Part shown: positions 1 to 8,295 of the stretch, piece by piece
Position numbering within the stretch: the stretch's first letter is position 1
How the letters are laid out: each line of letters starts with the position of its first letter
From: Streptomyces griseoluteus
GTDB lineage: Bacteria > Actinomycetota > Actinomycetes > Streptomycetales > Streptomycetaceae
Assembly (NCBI GenBank): GCA_000717735.1
Contig: JOBE01000069.1
Coordinates: 1-29,498, forward strand
Length of the DNA stretch: 29,498 bases
Direction: 5' to 3'
Program-made: the position numbers and the translations under genes
The notes under the pieces: generated by a model
Seen by the model: only the letters and a program-made list of their open reading frames with translations
Told to the model about the DNA's origin: nothing
Databases searched by the model: none

Positions 1-165
1 GCGCACTGCACTCACGGGCACCGCCTCTGCCATGACAGCGGTCCCGCTGCGGCGGCCCCTCATCACTGCGGGCCACCCGGTCCGGCCGTCAGTCCCGTCA
101 CCGTCCTGCAACATCCCTGGCTTCGAAACTCCACCGCCGCACCGTCCTGCGAACTGCACCTACCT

Positions 166-192
166 GTACCGCTGGTACCGCTGGTACCGCTT
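166..192. repeat. Three tandem copies of a 9-bp unit
   Basis: The unit gtaccgctg is repeated in direct tandem three times (the last base of copy three differs) in non-coding DNA. Each junction creates a GGTACC palindrome. No function is apparent. Confidence 0.6.
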
Positions 193-367
193 GCCGGCAG
201 TTCGTCTCTGCCAGGCCCTGCTGTCCTTCTGGGCTACGAGAGAAACCATAACCACGCCACCACCCAATGTCTACTCTGGCCGATGTAGTTTTTCGCGTGT
301 TCGTCAGTGAGGTAATCGACTGCGAACAGTGACACGGGTGGGGCACAGCGCGGTCGCACCAGGTTGA

Positions 368-391
368 GCCGCCGCTTGTCGGGGCGGCGGC
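368..391 (-). terminator. Possible terminator of the STAS / small membrane protein pair
   Basis: An 8-bp perfect GC stem (gccgccgc / gcggcggc) around an 8-nt loop lies about 50 nt past the minus-strand small gene. There is no T-run, which is common in high-GC actinobacteria, so this is only a candidate. Confidence 0.3.
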
Positions 392-437
392 ACGTGCACC
401 CTGGACCCGACCGCGCACCCGAACAGCATCTCCGTTC

Positions 438-608
438 CTATGCCGTAGCCCCCGGAAGCGGGAGCGCCAGGCGGCAGTGGATCAACGTCCTGCGAGGTGT
501 CGGCCGGGGAGGGCATGCCGGACGCCTGTGGGGCGGCTCGTAGTGATCCCACTGGACAAGGAGAAGTGCCGCGAGCATGGGGACGCAGGTCAGGAGTACG
601 AAGGTCAT
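438..608 (-). CDS. Small membrane protein, 56 aa, coupled to the STAS gene
   Basis: The start codon overlaps the stop of the preceding STAS gene in an ATGA arrangement (605-608), the usual sign of translational coupling in Streptomyces. The product begins MTFVLLTCVPML and has one hydrophobic helix (about residues 2-19) ending in QW, followed by a Pro/Arg-rich tail of about 37 residues that would be cytoplasmic or extracytoplasmic. I recognise no family. The helix and the overlap are the only support. The tail has ordinary composition for random GC-rich sequence, so the gene could be spurious or shorter than drawn. If real, it may be a membrane partner of the anti-sigma-factor antagonist, which is inference from position only. 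Confidence 0.4.
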   Translation of the reverse strand: MTFVLLTCVPMLAALLLVQWDHYEPPHRRPACPPRPTPRRTLIHCRLALPLPGATA

Positions 609-1027
609 GACGTGGCCGCTGCCGTCGGCGGGCCGGCCTGGGCCATCTTCTGACCCGCGGCGGCGGCCGAGGCCAGGAGGCGCTGAACGGCCCGGGAGCG
701 GTTCGCGAGTCTGAGGCGGCGTCCGTGCCTGGGCCACCAGTCGAGGACAGCGAGGAAGCCGGAGTCGCAGAAGGCGACCCGAGCGGTGTCCAGGACGAGG
801 CCGGTGCAGCCGTTGTCGGCGGCCGAGGCCAGCAGTGCCCGCAGCGGGGCGGCGCTGTAGTGGTCGATCTCCCCGGCGAGATGGAGGACCAGGGTGCTGC
901 CGAGGGTGGTGCAGGAGGCGATGACTATGACGCCGGGCGCGGTGTCCGCGCCCGAGTCGTGCACGACAGCAGGGACAGGGGTGGCGAGGGGAGCGGGCAG
1001 TATCGAGGCTGTGCTTGAGGTATCCAC
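605..1027 (-). CDS. STAS-domain anti-sigma factor antagonist
   Basis: This is a 140-aa protein with a GTG start and a single STAS domain (about residues 33-125). The N-terminal 30 residues look disordered. The pattern LVLHLAGEIDHYSA, then GLVLDTARVAFCDSGFLAVL, is typical of the SpoIIAA/RsbV/BldG group. Ser89 in the DSG motif is in the position phosphorylated by the partner anti-sigma kinase. In this family the unphosphorylated protein binds the kinase and frees a sigma factor, acting in the cytoplasm. No anti-sigma kinase or sigma-factor gene lies in this window, so the partner must be elsewhere. It is divergent from the DCC gene and overlaps the following small membrane protein gene by ATGA. 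Streptomyces carry many such paralogues, so the specific sigma factor cannot be named. Confidence 0.85.
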   Translation of the reverse strand: MDTSSTASILPAPLATPVPAVVHDSGADTAPGVIVIASCTTLGSTLVLHLAGEIDHYSAAPLRALLASAADNGCTGLVLDTARVAFCDSGFLAVLDWWPRHGRRLRLANRSRAVQRLLASAAAAGQKMAQAGPPTAAATS

Positions 1028-1253
1028 ATTCCCATCAACGCCTCCCGCCCGGGGCCAGGAAACTAGCCACGCGGCCCTTTCACCCCATGTGACCAGTACC
1101 GATCGCCACTAGGACATGTCCGGCCGATCATGGTCGCGGGCGGTGGGCAGCCGCGGATCAGCAGGGGCCCGGTAGGTCGTGTTGCCCTGCCAATCGGCAT
1201 TGATCGCCGCACACTGAAGCTCTTCAGCACAGCACTCGAGGAGTGGAGTCCGG

Positions 1254-1652
1254 ATGGCGAGCGAGCCCGTTCTGTTGTTCGACGGAGACTGCGGTTTTTG
1301 TGGCAGAACAATCGAGATGGTTCGGCGCATTGTTCAGCCGCGTGTGCAATTCGTCCCCTGGCAGTACGCCGACCTCGCCGCCTTGGACGTCACCGAAGCC
1401 AGAGCCGACCGCGAGGTTCTCTGGATCAGTCCTGTCAGCGGCAAGGTCTACGGTGGACCACGCGCCCTGTCCGCCGTGCTGATGTGCGGACGAAGGCGCT
1501 GGTGGTGGCTCGGGGTCGTTCTTCGGGTGCCGCCTGCCAACTGGATGGCATCGGGCGTCTACCGGGTTGTCGCGAGGAACCGCCATCGCATGCCGGGCGG
1601 CACAGCCACCTGCTCTCTCCCTGCCCACATGCGGGGGAACCCGGACTGTTGA
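1254..1652 (+). CDS. DCC-family (DUF393) thiol-disulfide oxidoreductase-like protein
   Basis: This 132-aa protein begins with the DCC-family signature: PVLLFDGDCGFC at residues 5-16, with Cys13 and Cys16 forming a CxxC pair within D-G-D-C-x-x-C. The middle has the usual YGGPRALSAVLM block, and the C-terminal part carries a Trp-rich hydrophobic stretch and VYRVVARNRHR, as in the family. Length is normal. A GGAG ribosome site (1245-1248) sits 5 nt before the ATG. DCC proteins are predicted thioredoxin-like redox proteins whose substrates are mostly unknown, and they often sit beside HTTM membrane proteins. That holds here: the stop is 3 nt from the stop of the convergent HTTM gene. A shared role with HTTM is inference from this recurring neighbourhood. 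Confidence 0.85.
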   Translation: MASEPVLLFDGDCGFCGRTIEMVRRIVQPRVQFVPWQYADLAALDVTEARADREVLWISPVSGKVYGGPRALSAVLMCGRRRWWWLGVVLRVPPANWMASGVYRVVARNRHRMPGGTATCSLPAHMRGNPDC

Positions 1653-1655
1653 CTT

Positions 1656-2783
1656 CTACTCTGCTGAGGGTTGTGGTGGCACCGCAGCGGGCGCTGTCCC
1701 GACCGGGGCTTTCGCTCCCACGCCCCCTGTGCGCTGGAAAGTACGCCGCCACAGCCTTCCCAGGGATCGGTAGAAGCGGTCCGGCAGGAATGCGGCATCC
1801 GCGACGATCATCGCGCCCGAGAAGAGTGGCAGTCCCATGAGCACCGCGATGTTCACGTGCATGCCCAACAGGAGGATCAGAACAGGGTATTTGATTCTGC
1901 CGAACAGGACGAACGGAAAGGCGACCTGCACCAGTACCGTCAGATAGCCGACGACGGCAATCAGCAGGTGCTGGCCGGCGACCAGCTGAGACAGCTCGGG
2001 CCAGGGCCGGAACAGGTCGATGTTCAGGACGTAGTGGAGGGCGGTGCCATCTCCCCACTTGGGGCCCTGGACCTTGTACAGGCCCGCGCATCCGTAGAGG
2101 AAGCAGACCTGGGCGGCGATGACGAACATTCCGCAGTTGTGCAGCACCGTGGTCAAGACGATGCGGGCGTCGCCGAGATGGTGCCGGAGATCGCCGCCCC
2201 GCAGGTCTGACGTTTCGCCCGCCGGCGCCTGGAGCCGGGCCCTGCGGGCGTCGAGGGACCAGCGCCGGCCGCACGCGGTGAACACCAGGTATACAGCCAT
2301 GAGGACCATGAGATTGTCCCCGCCGTCCGCCATGAAGAGCGCCCTGGCATGGAATGACACGACCACTACCGCGAACAGCACGGACATCGCCCGCGTCCGC
2401 CAGCCCAGCAGGAACAGCGCACACGTGACCAGGGCCACGGCGTAGCAGATCTCGAAGTACACCCGGCTGTCGGACAGGGTGAGGATGCTGGCCCACCCGC
2501 TCTGGTCGAACAACTGCCTGGCCAGCGTGGGCGTCCACGGTGACCCTGGGCCCCACATCTCGTCGCGGTGTGGAAACTCGCGGAGCAAGAAGACGAGATA
2601 GAGCAGCCCGTACCCGATGCGCAGCACCGCTGCCGCATACAGGGACACCGGCCGCTCGGTCAGGAGGACGAGGAACGCGTGGACCTGGCCGAGTACGCGC
2701 TGCGGCACGCCCACAGCGGCTCGCTCGGTGGCACGCTCCGACACTTTCGGCGCCACGACCGGCTCTTGCTCAGTTCGCTGCAT
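1656..2783 (-). CDS. HTTM-domain (vitamin K-dependent gamma-carboxylase-like) membrane protein
   Basis: This 375-aa polytopic membrane protein has an HTTM domain spanning about residues 45-340. Recognisable blocks are the first helix with IGYGLLYLVFLLREFPHRDEMWGPGSPW, a FHARALFMADGGDNL segment at the end of a helix, and a later FLYGCAGLYKVQGPKWGDGTALHYVL segment. I count six to eight hydrophobic helices. HTTM is the membrane part of vitamin K-dependent gamma-carboxylase, but bacterial members usually lack the full carboxylase and their reaction is unknown. A GGAAGG site lies upstream of the ATG, and the start overlaps the end of the DUF5819 gene by 14 nt, so the two are probably translated together. 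The 3' end abuts the convergent DCC gene. The C-terminal 30 residues are a low-complexity tail. Confidence 0.85.
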   Translation of the reverse strand: MQRTEQEPVVAPKVSERATERAAVGVPQRVLGQVHAFLVLLTERPVSLYAAAVLRIGYGLLYLVFLLREFPHRDEMWGPGSPWTPTLARQLFDQSGWASILTLSDSRVYFEICYAVALVTCALFLLGWRTRAMSVLFAVVVVSFHARALFMADGGDNLMVLMAVYLVFTACGRRWSLDARRARLQAPAGETSDLRGGDLRHHLGDARIVLTTVLHNCGMFVIAAQVCFLYGCAGLYKVQGPKWGDGTALHYVLNIDLFRPWPELSQLVAGQHLLIAVVGYLTVLVQVAFPFVLFGRIKYPVLILLLGMHVNIAVLMGLPLFSGAMIVADAAFLPDRFYRSLGRLWRRTFQRTGGVGAKAPVGTAPAAVPPQPSAE

Positions 2784-3498
2784 GCGAGGCCACCTTCCAC
2801 CAGGGCAGATACCGAGTTTCGGCCCGCGGTGTCGCTGCGGCCGGGCGGGATTCAGCCGCTGCGCCGGGCGCAGCGATAGGCCGCGAGATCACCCGCAGCT
2901 GGATGGAATCGAAGGCGCCGCCGTGTTGGGCGGCGACGCGCTCTGCTGCGATGTTGCGCAGATACTTCTCGATCATCAGAGCCCGCTCCGAGCGCGGCTT
3001 GTTGTTGCTTCCGTGCGTTTTGAGGTACGAATTCCAGGCCTGGCGCAGCATGTTCTGTGCCGTATGGCTCGGGAAGACGTTGTGCTTGACGGCGGAGTCG
3101 TCCGCGGCGGTCAGATCGATCCAGCCACTCACCTGTGCGGTGCCGTCCGGTGCTGTCTGCTTGACCCTCGCCGAGATCTGCCGGTTGACGGACTGGGGAT
3201 TCGGGGCGAAGAGCCGCCAGTTCTGCTCGAACACGGGCCGGACCCATGCGTTGACCTGGTGGCTGTACGCCTTCGAAATGGCATTCGGAGGCGCCACGTA
3301 GAGAAACACCAGGAGTACATGGACCAGGGTCACTGCCAGGCACAGGGCCACCGCGGCTCCTGTGGCAGCGCTCAGCGGGCGGGGTGGCCCTGAATTCTCA
3401 CGGGTGCCACCCGGTCCCCCGCCGCCGTCCTGCGCTGCCGGCTCAGCGCCGGTCCGCTGCGGATACTTCAGGTTTGTCGACTCAGCACCGCTCAGCAC
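2770..3498 (-). CDS. DUF5819 family membrane-anchored protein
   Basis: This 242-aa protein starts at GTG. A disordered N-terminal region (1-45) is followed by one transmembrane helix (about 46-68, AAVALCLAVTLVHVLLVFLY). A presumably extracytoplasmic domain then carries the motif NAWVRPVFEQNWRLFAPNP, which I associate with DUF5819. The domain holds several conserved-looking Trp and Asn residues and no obvious catalytic triad. The gene overlaps the HTTM gene by 14 nt. DUF5819 and HTTM genes being adjacent is a recurrent actinobacterial arrangement as far as I recall. The domain's function is not known. It lies 174 nt after the ice-binding-like gene on the same strand, so a longer transcript is possible. 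Confidence 0.75.
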   Translation of the reverse strand: MLSGAESTNLKYPQRTGAEPAAQDGGGGPGGTRENSGPPRPLSAATGAAVALCLAVTLVHVLLVFLYVAPPNAISKAYSHQVNAWVRPVFEQNWRLFAPNPQSVNRQISARVKQTAPDGTAQVSGWIDLTAADDSAVKHNVFPSHTAQNMLRQAWNSYLKTHGSNNKPRSERALMIEKYLRNIAAERVAAQHGGAFDSIQLRVISRPIAAPGAAAESRPAAATPRAETRYLPWWKVASHAAN

Positions 3499-3672
3499 GG
3501 CCCCACCCGGTCCTTCCCATCCTGACTGTTCGCACCTGCTGCTCCCGCTTCCGCAGGCGGCGCGCGACGGACCTTGATGACGATCCGCCGCGCACCACCC
3601 GTCTCACATTCAGCGCGGAACGCGCGCCTCGTGCACGTTGTGCCTATCCGGCCTGTTGCGCTGGCCGGCCTT
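3499..3672. other. Spacer between the ice-binding-like gene and DUF5819
   Basis: This 174-nt non-coding gap lies between two minus-strand genes. I see no strong terminator hairpin, so read-through from the upstream gene is possible. An AAGGA element about 13 nt before the DUF5819 GTG is a weak ribosome site. Confidence 0.4.
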
Positions 3673-5046
3673 CTACGGCTTGTGGTGGCCGGGCTTCTCC
3701 GGCTTCCCCGGCTTCACGGGGGAGTCGCACGCGCAGTCGCCGTACCCGCCCGTGTCGTGGCCACCCGTGTCGTGGCCGCCCGTGGCAGCGTCACCGGTGG
3801 CGGCGTCGCCCGTGGCAGCGTCACCCGTAGCGGCATCACCGGTGGCGGCATCACCCGTGGCGGCGTCACCCGTAGCGGCGTCGCCCGTGGCAGCGTCACC
3901 CGTAGCGGCATCACCGGTGGCGGCATCACCGGTGGCGGCATCACCCGTGGCGGCATCACCCGTGGCGGCGTCGCCGGTAGCAGCGTCACCCGTAGCGGCA
4001 TCGCCCGTGGCAGCGTCACCCGTAGCGGCATCGCCCGTGGCGGCGTCACCCGTAGCGGCATCGCCCGTGGCAGCGTCACCCGTAGCGGCATCGCCGGTGG
4101 CGGCATCACCCGTGGCGGCGTCACCCGTGGCAGCGTCACCCGTAGCGGCATCACCGGTGGCGGCATCACCCGTGGCGGCGTCGCCGGTAGCAGCGTCACC
4201 CGTAGCGGCATCGCCCGTGGCAGCGTCACCCGTAGCGGCGTCACCCGTAGCGGTATCACCCGTAGCGGTATCACCCGTGGCAGCGTCACCCGTGGTCGTG
4301 GTGGTGGTGTTTTCACACTCCGGCCTGGTGATCACGTTGTTGTTCAGCGTCACGGCCGCGGTGCGGGCCAGCACACGGCCCTCGACGGTCGCCCCACTGT
4401 TGACAGTGATCGCGGTGAGCGCCATGAGGGTGCCCACGAAGGTTGAGCCGGATCCCAGCGTGGCCGATTCGTCGGTCACCCAGAACACGTTGCATGCCTG
4501 GGCTCCGTTTTGGAGGACGATGCTGCTCCCGGATGCCGTTGTCAGTCCCGCAGGAACCTTGAACACCCAGACAGCGTCAGGATTGTTCTGGGCGTCCAGA
4601 GTCCAGGTCCCGTTGACCAGGAGACCGGACTCGACGGCGTAGGTGCCGGGAACCAGCGTGGGAGTCACGGGCGCCGGGGAAAGGTCGAATTCCGTGGGCT
4701 GGCCGAAGGCGTTGTCGTACGCCGTGCCAAGGTCGTCCTTCGCTCCTGCAGCCGCCGCGCCTGCATAGATCGTCCCGTCCACCACCGTTCCGGGCGGGAA
4801 GCCCGTGACGGCCGTACCCGGAGATACACCGACATCGCCGGTGACCACAGAATTACCTTCGTTGGTGACCGTCGAACCGGCCAGTACCGCGAAGCTTGTC
4901 GCGGTACCCAACGGGACCACTGTTGCCGCATTTGCTCGTGTAGGCGTCACTGCGACGACGGCAACAGCGACCAGCAGGGTGAGTACCCCCGCGATCCAGG
5001 CCGTCATTGTGCGCCGTTGTGGCGCATCGTGAATGTTCAGTGTCAT
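3673..5046 (-). CDS. Secreted ice-binding-like (DUF3494) protein with GDAAT repeats
   Basis: The product is 457 aa using the ATG at 5046, which has an AGGAG site 11 nt upstream. A longer frame to 5250 exists but adds only non-signal-like sequence. Residues 1-40 are a Sec signal peptide ending ANA. Residues 43-244 form a DUF3494 domain: LGTATSFAVLAGSTVTN near the start, GDVGVSPG, then CNVFWVTDESATLGSGSTF and the AVTLNNNVITRPEC end, all hallmarks of this beta-solenoid family. Residues 252-421 are 34 pentapeptides (GDAAT or GDTAT). The tail is HDTGG repeats, CACD, and a basic KPGKPEKPGHHKP end. No LPXTG sorting signal is present. Family members include ice-binding proteins and surface adhesins. 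Ice binding is not shown by the sequence, and a cell-surface or adhesive role is equally likely. Confidence 0.85.
   Translation of the reverse strand: MTLNIHDAPQRRTMTAWIAGVLTLLVAVAVVAVTPTRANAATVVPLGTATSFAVLAGSTVTNEGNSVVTGDVGVSPGTAVTGFPPGTVVDGTIYAGAAAAGAKDDLGTAYDNAFGQPTEFDLSPAPVTPTLVPGTYAVESGLLVNGTWTLDAQNNPDAVWVFKVPAGLTTASGSSIVLQNGAQACNVFWVTDESATLGSGSTFVGTLMALTAITVNSGATVEGRVLARTAAVTLNNNVITRPECENTTTTTTGDAATGDTATGDTATGDAATGDAATGDAATGDAATGDAATGDAATGDAATGDAATGDAATGDAATGDAATGDAATGDAATGDAATGDAATGDAATGDAATGDAATGDAATGDAATGDAATGDAATGDAATGDAATGDAATGDAATGDAATGDAATGDAATGDAATGDAATGGHDTGGHDTGGYGDCACDSPVKPGKPEKPGHHKP
3751..4290. repeat. 15-bp minisatellite, 34 copies plus two degenerate units
   Basis: The + strand unit is cgtRgcRgcRtcRcc (first base c or g). 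It tiles 3781-4290 without interruption, 34 copies, with two diverged units at 3751-3780. Variation is almost only at third codon positions of the minus-strand reading, so the pentapeptide G-D-A-[A/T]-T is preserved. Because the unit is a multiple of three and contains no stop, other frames on both strands stay open across the array. These extra frames are artefacts. Confidence 0.95.
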
Positions 5047-5700
5047 TAAGGAGCCAACTCCTGTACGGGGTGGTGGCGTCCGGCGTCCCTCGTAGAAGGG
5101 AATCGCCTCTTCTGTCGGCGGCATGCTACGCAGGAATCTGACCTCGGTGAGGATTCGGTCGGGCCGTGTCGACGTAATCAACCGATACGGATCAAGGAAT
5201 GTACGATAATGGTGAGCCGACCAGATTCCCCTATCTGCGTGATGATCCACCGTCGATGCAGGGAATCCCTCCCGTCGCGCCTTTGATATGCAGGCGTTCG
5301 GCGCCGGTCACTCGCCCCCGACTGGCGTGATCTCAATATGGCTGCAACCCTGAAACTCGGCGGCATGTTCTCAGTATTCTTCGATCCGTCCACAACGAGG
5401 TGAGAAATCTCAGCGGGCGGAATTAACGATTCTGCCGACATGAGGCTCCATGCCTACCTGGAGTGGGCAACGAGGCCGCGCGCCACTTCTCCGGCTACGT
5501 CACCAGCCGTAAACATCGACAGGCTCGTCCGAACACGGATGCATCAGTCGCTTCCGGATGGCGTCGGGCACTTGGCGGCGGCGGCCAGGAGCGAACGGCG
5601 AACGGTTTGGTGGCGGAGACGGCCGACTCCTGCCGGCCGTCCCTGCCGTGCCGGCCTTCGCCCACCGCACCGTGAAGGTCTCCACGACCGTCCTCCGCTC
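5047..5700. other. Non-coding region upstream of the ice-binding-like gene
   Basis: There are about 650 nt with no supported gene. The stretch around 5250-5440 is visibly more A/T-rich than the core chromosome to the right. It should contain the promoter of the ice-binding-like gene. Short frames after 5440 (for example around 5463-5675) match nothing I recognise and may be debris of the same element as the integrase remnant. Confidence 0.4.
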
Positions 5701-5709
5701 GAGATGGAG

Positions 5710-6560
5710 GTGCCCTGCGGCGCATCGGCTTCATGGTGATGGGCTCGCCGAGGGCAACGCGCCCGCCGCAAGGCGTTGGAGGACCTGTCCCGGATTCCGT
5801 GGAGGGGTCGCGAACACCGCGCCCGCCGCAGGGGGTTGCAGGCAGCCATCGAGGAGATGGAGCCCCACCGCCGCATCGTCGGCCCCGCAACGCGCCAGCG
5901 CGTTCGCTCCACCCTGCGTGCCGCCCTGAACGCCGCGATCGCCCAGCAGCTCATCACCTTCAACCCGGCCGCCCACGTCGAGCTGGAGGCGACCAAGCGC
6001 CCCAAGGCGCTCGTGTGGACCGCCGAACGTGCCCTTCAGTGGCAGCGGACGGGCGAGCGGCCCTCGCCCGTCATGGTCTGACACCGGGCACACCGGCCTG
6101 TTCCTCGACACGCGGCCGACGACCGGCTCTACGCGCTCTTCCACCTCGTCGCCTTCCGGAGGCTGCGGCGCGGGGAAGCGTGCGGTCAGAAGTGGACCGA
6201 CACGAATCTCGACGCCGCCCGCGAGAGGTGGCACACCACCCGGGTGGAGACCGGGCGCGTCTCCACCCGAGAGAACGGCGAACTCCTCCACCCCGCGAAC
6301 GTCACCCGCCGCTTCATCGAGCTGTACGAGGAGATCGGCCTCCCGCCGGTCCGGCTCCACGACCTCCGCCACGCAGCGGCGACCCTCGCCCCCGCGGCCG
6401 GCGCCGGCCTCAAGGCCGCCCGGGAGATGCTCGGCCACTCCTCGATCGCCGTCACGGCGGACACGTACACGAGCCCGCCCTCCGAAGCGGATCTCGCGAT
6501 CGCGGAGGCCACCGCCCGCCTCGTCCCGCGCGCACCCGGCACGCCCGCATGCCGCCCTGC
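5710..6560 (+). pseudogene. Decayed tyrosine site-specific integrase
   Basis: Fragments in two frames reconstruct an actinomycete tRNA-targeting integrase. About 5740-6078 gives the core-binding domain (ALEDLSRIPWRGREHRARRR ... VRSTLRAALNAAIAQQLITFNP ... KALVW), ending at an in-frame TGA (6079-6081). About 6112-6530 gives the catalytic domain: DRLYALFHLVAFRRLRRGEA (first catalytic Arg), HDLRHAAATL (H-x-x-R), GHSSIAVTADTY (H and Tyr nucleophile). Small deletions near 6080-6112 break the frame. About 50 residues between the first Arg and VETGRV, including the beta-hairpin Lys region, are missing. The N-terminal arm-binding domain is lost and frameshifted near 5730. The C-terminal tail probably shifts frame again near 6530. 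It points toward the tRNA-Thr gene, the usual place for such an integrase. It cannot be active. Confidence 0.85.
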
Positions 6561-6710
6561 CGGATCGTGCCGGTTCCTCGGAGGAAACACCGGAACCTGC
6601 CACGCCGTCCGCTCACGCCCCGCGCACGCAAACGGCCCCGGACGAGGAGTCCGAGGCCGTGCAGGGCACCGCCCGGGGCAGAAACCCCAAGTCAGCGACG
6701 CCTGGCGCAG

Positions 6711-6784
6711 AGCCCCCTGTCGGGTTCGAACCGACGACCCCCGCTTTACAAGAGCGGTGCTCTGGCCAGCTGAGCTAAGGAGGC
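6711..6784 (-). tRNA. tRNA-Thr (anticodon UGU)
   Basis: The minus strand folds as a full cloverleaf. The acceptor stem is GCCTCCT / AGGGGGC with one T-G pair, the D arm contains GCTC...GAGC, the anticodon stem CCGCT / AGCGG encloses loop CTTGTAA (anticodon TGT, Thr), and the T arm is GTCGG TTCGAAC CCGAC. The discriminator is T and no CCA is encoded. The 3' end faces the decayed integrase, consistent with use as an attachment site by the lost element. Confidence 0.93.
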
Positions 6785-6892
6785 AGCGAGTGCAGTGTAA
6801 CCAACGGCGTACGGGGACGGTCGGAAATCTCGTTGCCGTCCGACTGCTGACAGATCCCGGTTCGGCAGGTAGCGTCGCCTGGAGTTCATCTC

Positions 6893-6908
6893 GGTGGACT
6901 AGACCTCA
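6893..6908. promoter_or_regulatory. DasR-like operator upstream of msiK
   Basis: The sequence ggtggactagacctca matches the published DasR-responsive element consensus ACTGGTCTAGACCACT at 11 of 16 positions, including the CTAGACC core. It lies 58 nt before the msiK start. DasR is the GntR-family GlcNAc-sensing regulator of chitin and amino-sugar genes, and MsiK powers the chitobiose importer, so the site makes biological sense. Binding is inferred, not shown. Confidence 0.55.
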
Positions 6909-6965
6909 ATCCTTCCTTTACTCGGATCGTCCGGCACGTTCCTGCCGGTGAAGGGACACATCACC

Positions 6966-8063
<1,098 letters not shown>

Positions 8064-8087
8064 CCCCCGGTCCCGACGACCTCTCCT

Positions 8088-8118
8088 CGGCCCCGTGTCC
8101 CTCGTGGACGCGGGGCCG
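8088..8118 (+). terminator. Intrinsic terminator of msiK
   Basis: The arms cggccccgtgtcc and ggacgcggggccg form a 13-bp stem with one G-T pair and a 5-nt loop, 25 nt after the msiK stop. Confidence 0.7.
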
Positions 8119-8295
8119 TTGGTCCATGTGGCAGTCTCCCGGGGGGTTTACCCGGCGAAACCCCGACATGCCCCGGCATTCAGGGCCCGCCGACGACCCC
8201 CGCGTCAACACGGGATTCGAAAAGTCGCCTCGAACCATCCCCCGCGAGAGTGACTAAATGTCGCCATATCACTACCGGCCGCTACGCTCGCCTGC

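Larger units (their letters stand above)
1..437. other. Gene-poor left edge
   Basis: I see no convincing gene here. The open frames on both strands are short, mutually overlapping and of low-complexity composition. It holds a 9-bp tandem repeat (166-192) and one GC-rich hairpin (368-391) lying past the end of the small membrane-protein gene. Confidence 0.5.

Noticed and set aside
3574..4642. Long + strand frames and a second minus-strand frame across the repeat array (PVAAS-type and GGITR-type repeats)
   Set aside because: They exist only because a 15-bp unit lacking stops stays open in several frames. The minus-strand DUF3494 frame has the signal peptide, domain and ribosome site.
6560..6778. 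C-terminal integrase frame running on through 6778 (reads VGFEPTTPALQERC over the tRNA)
   Set aside because: The last part is the tRNA-Thr gene translated. This peptide type is a known annotation artefact.
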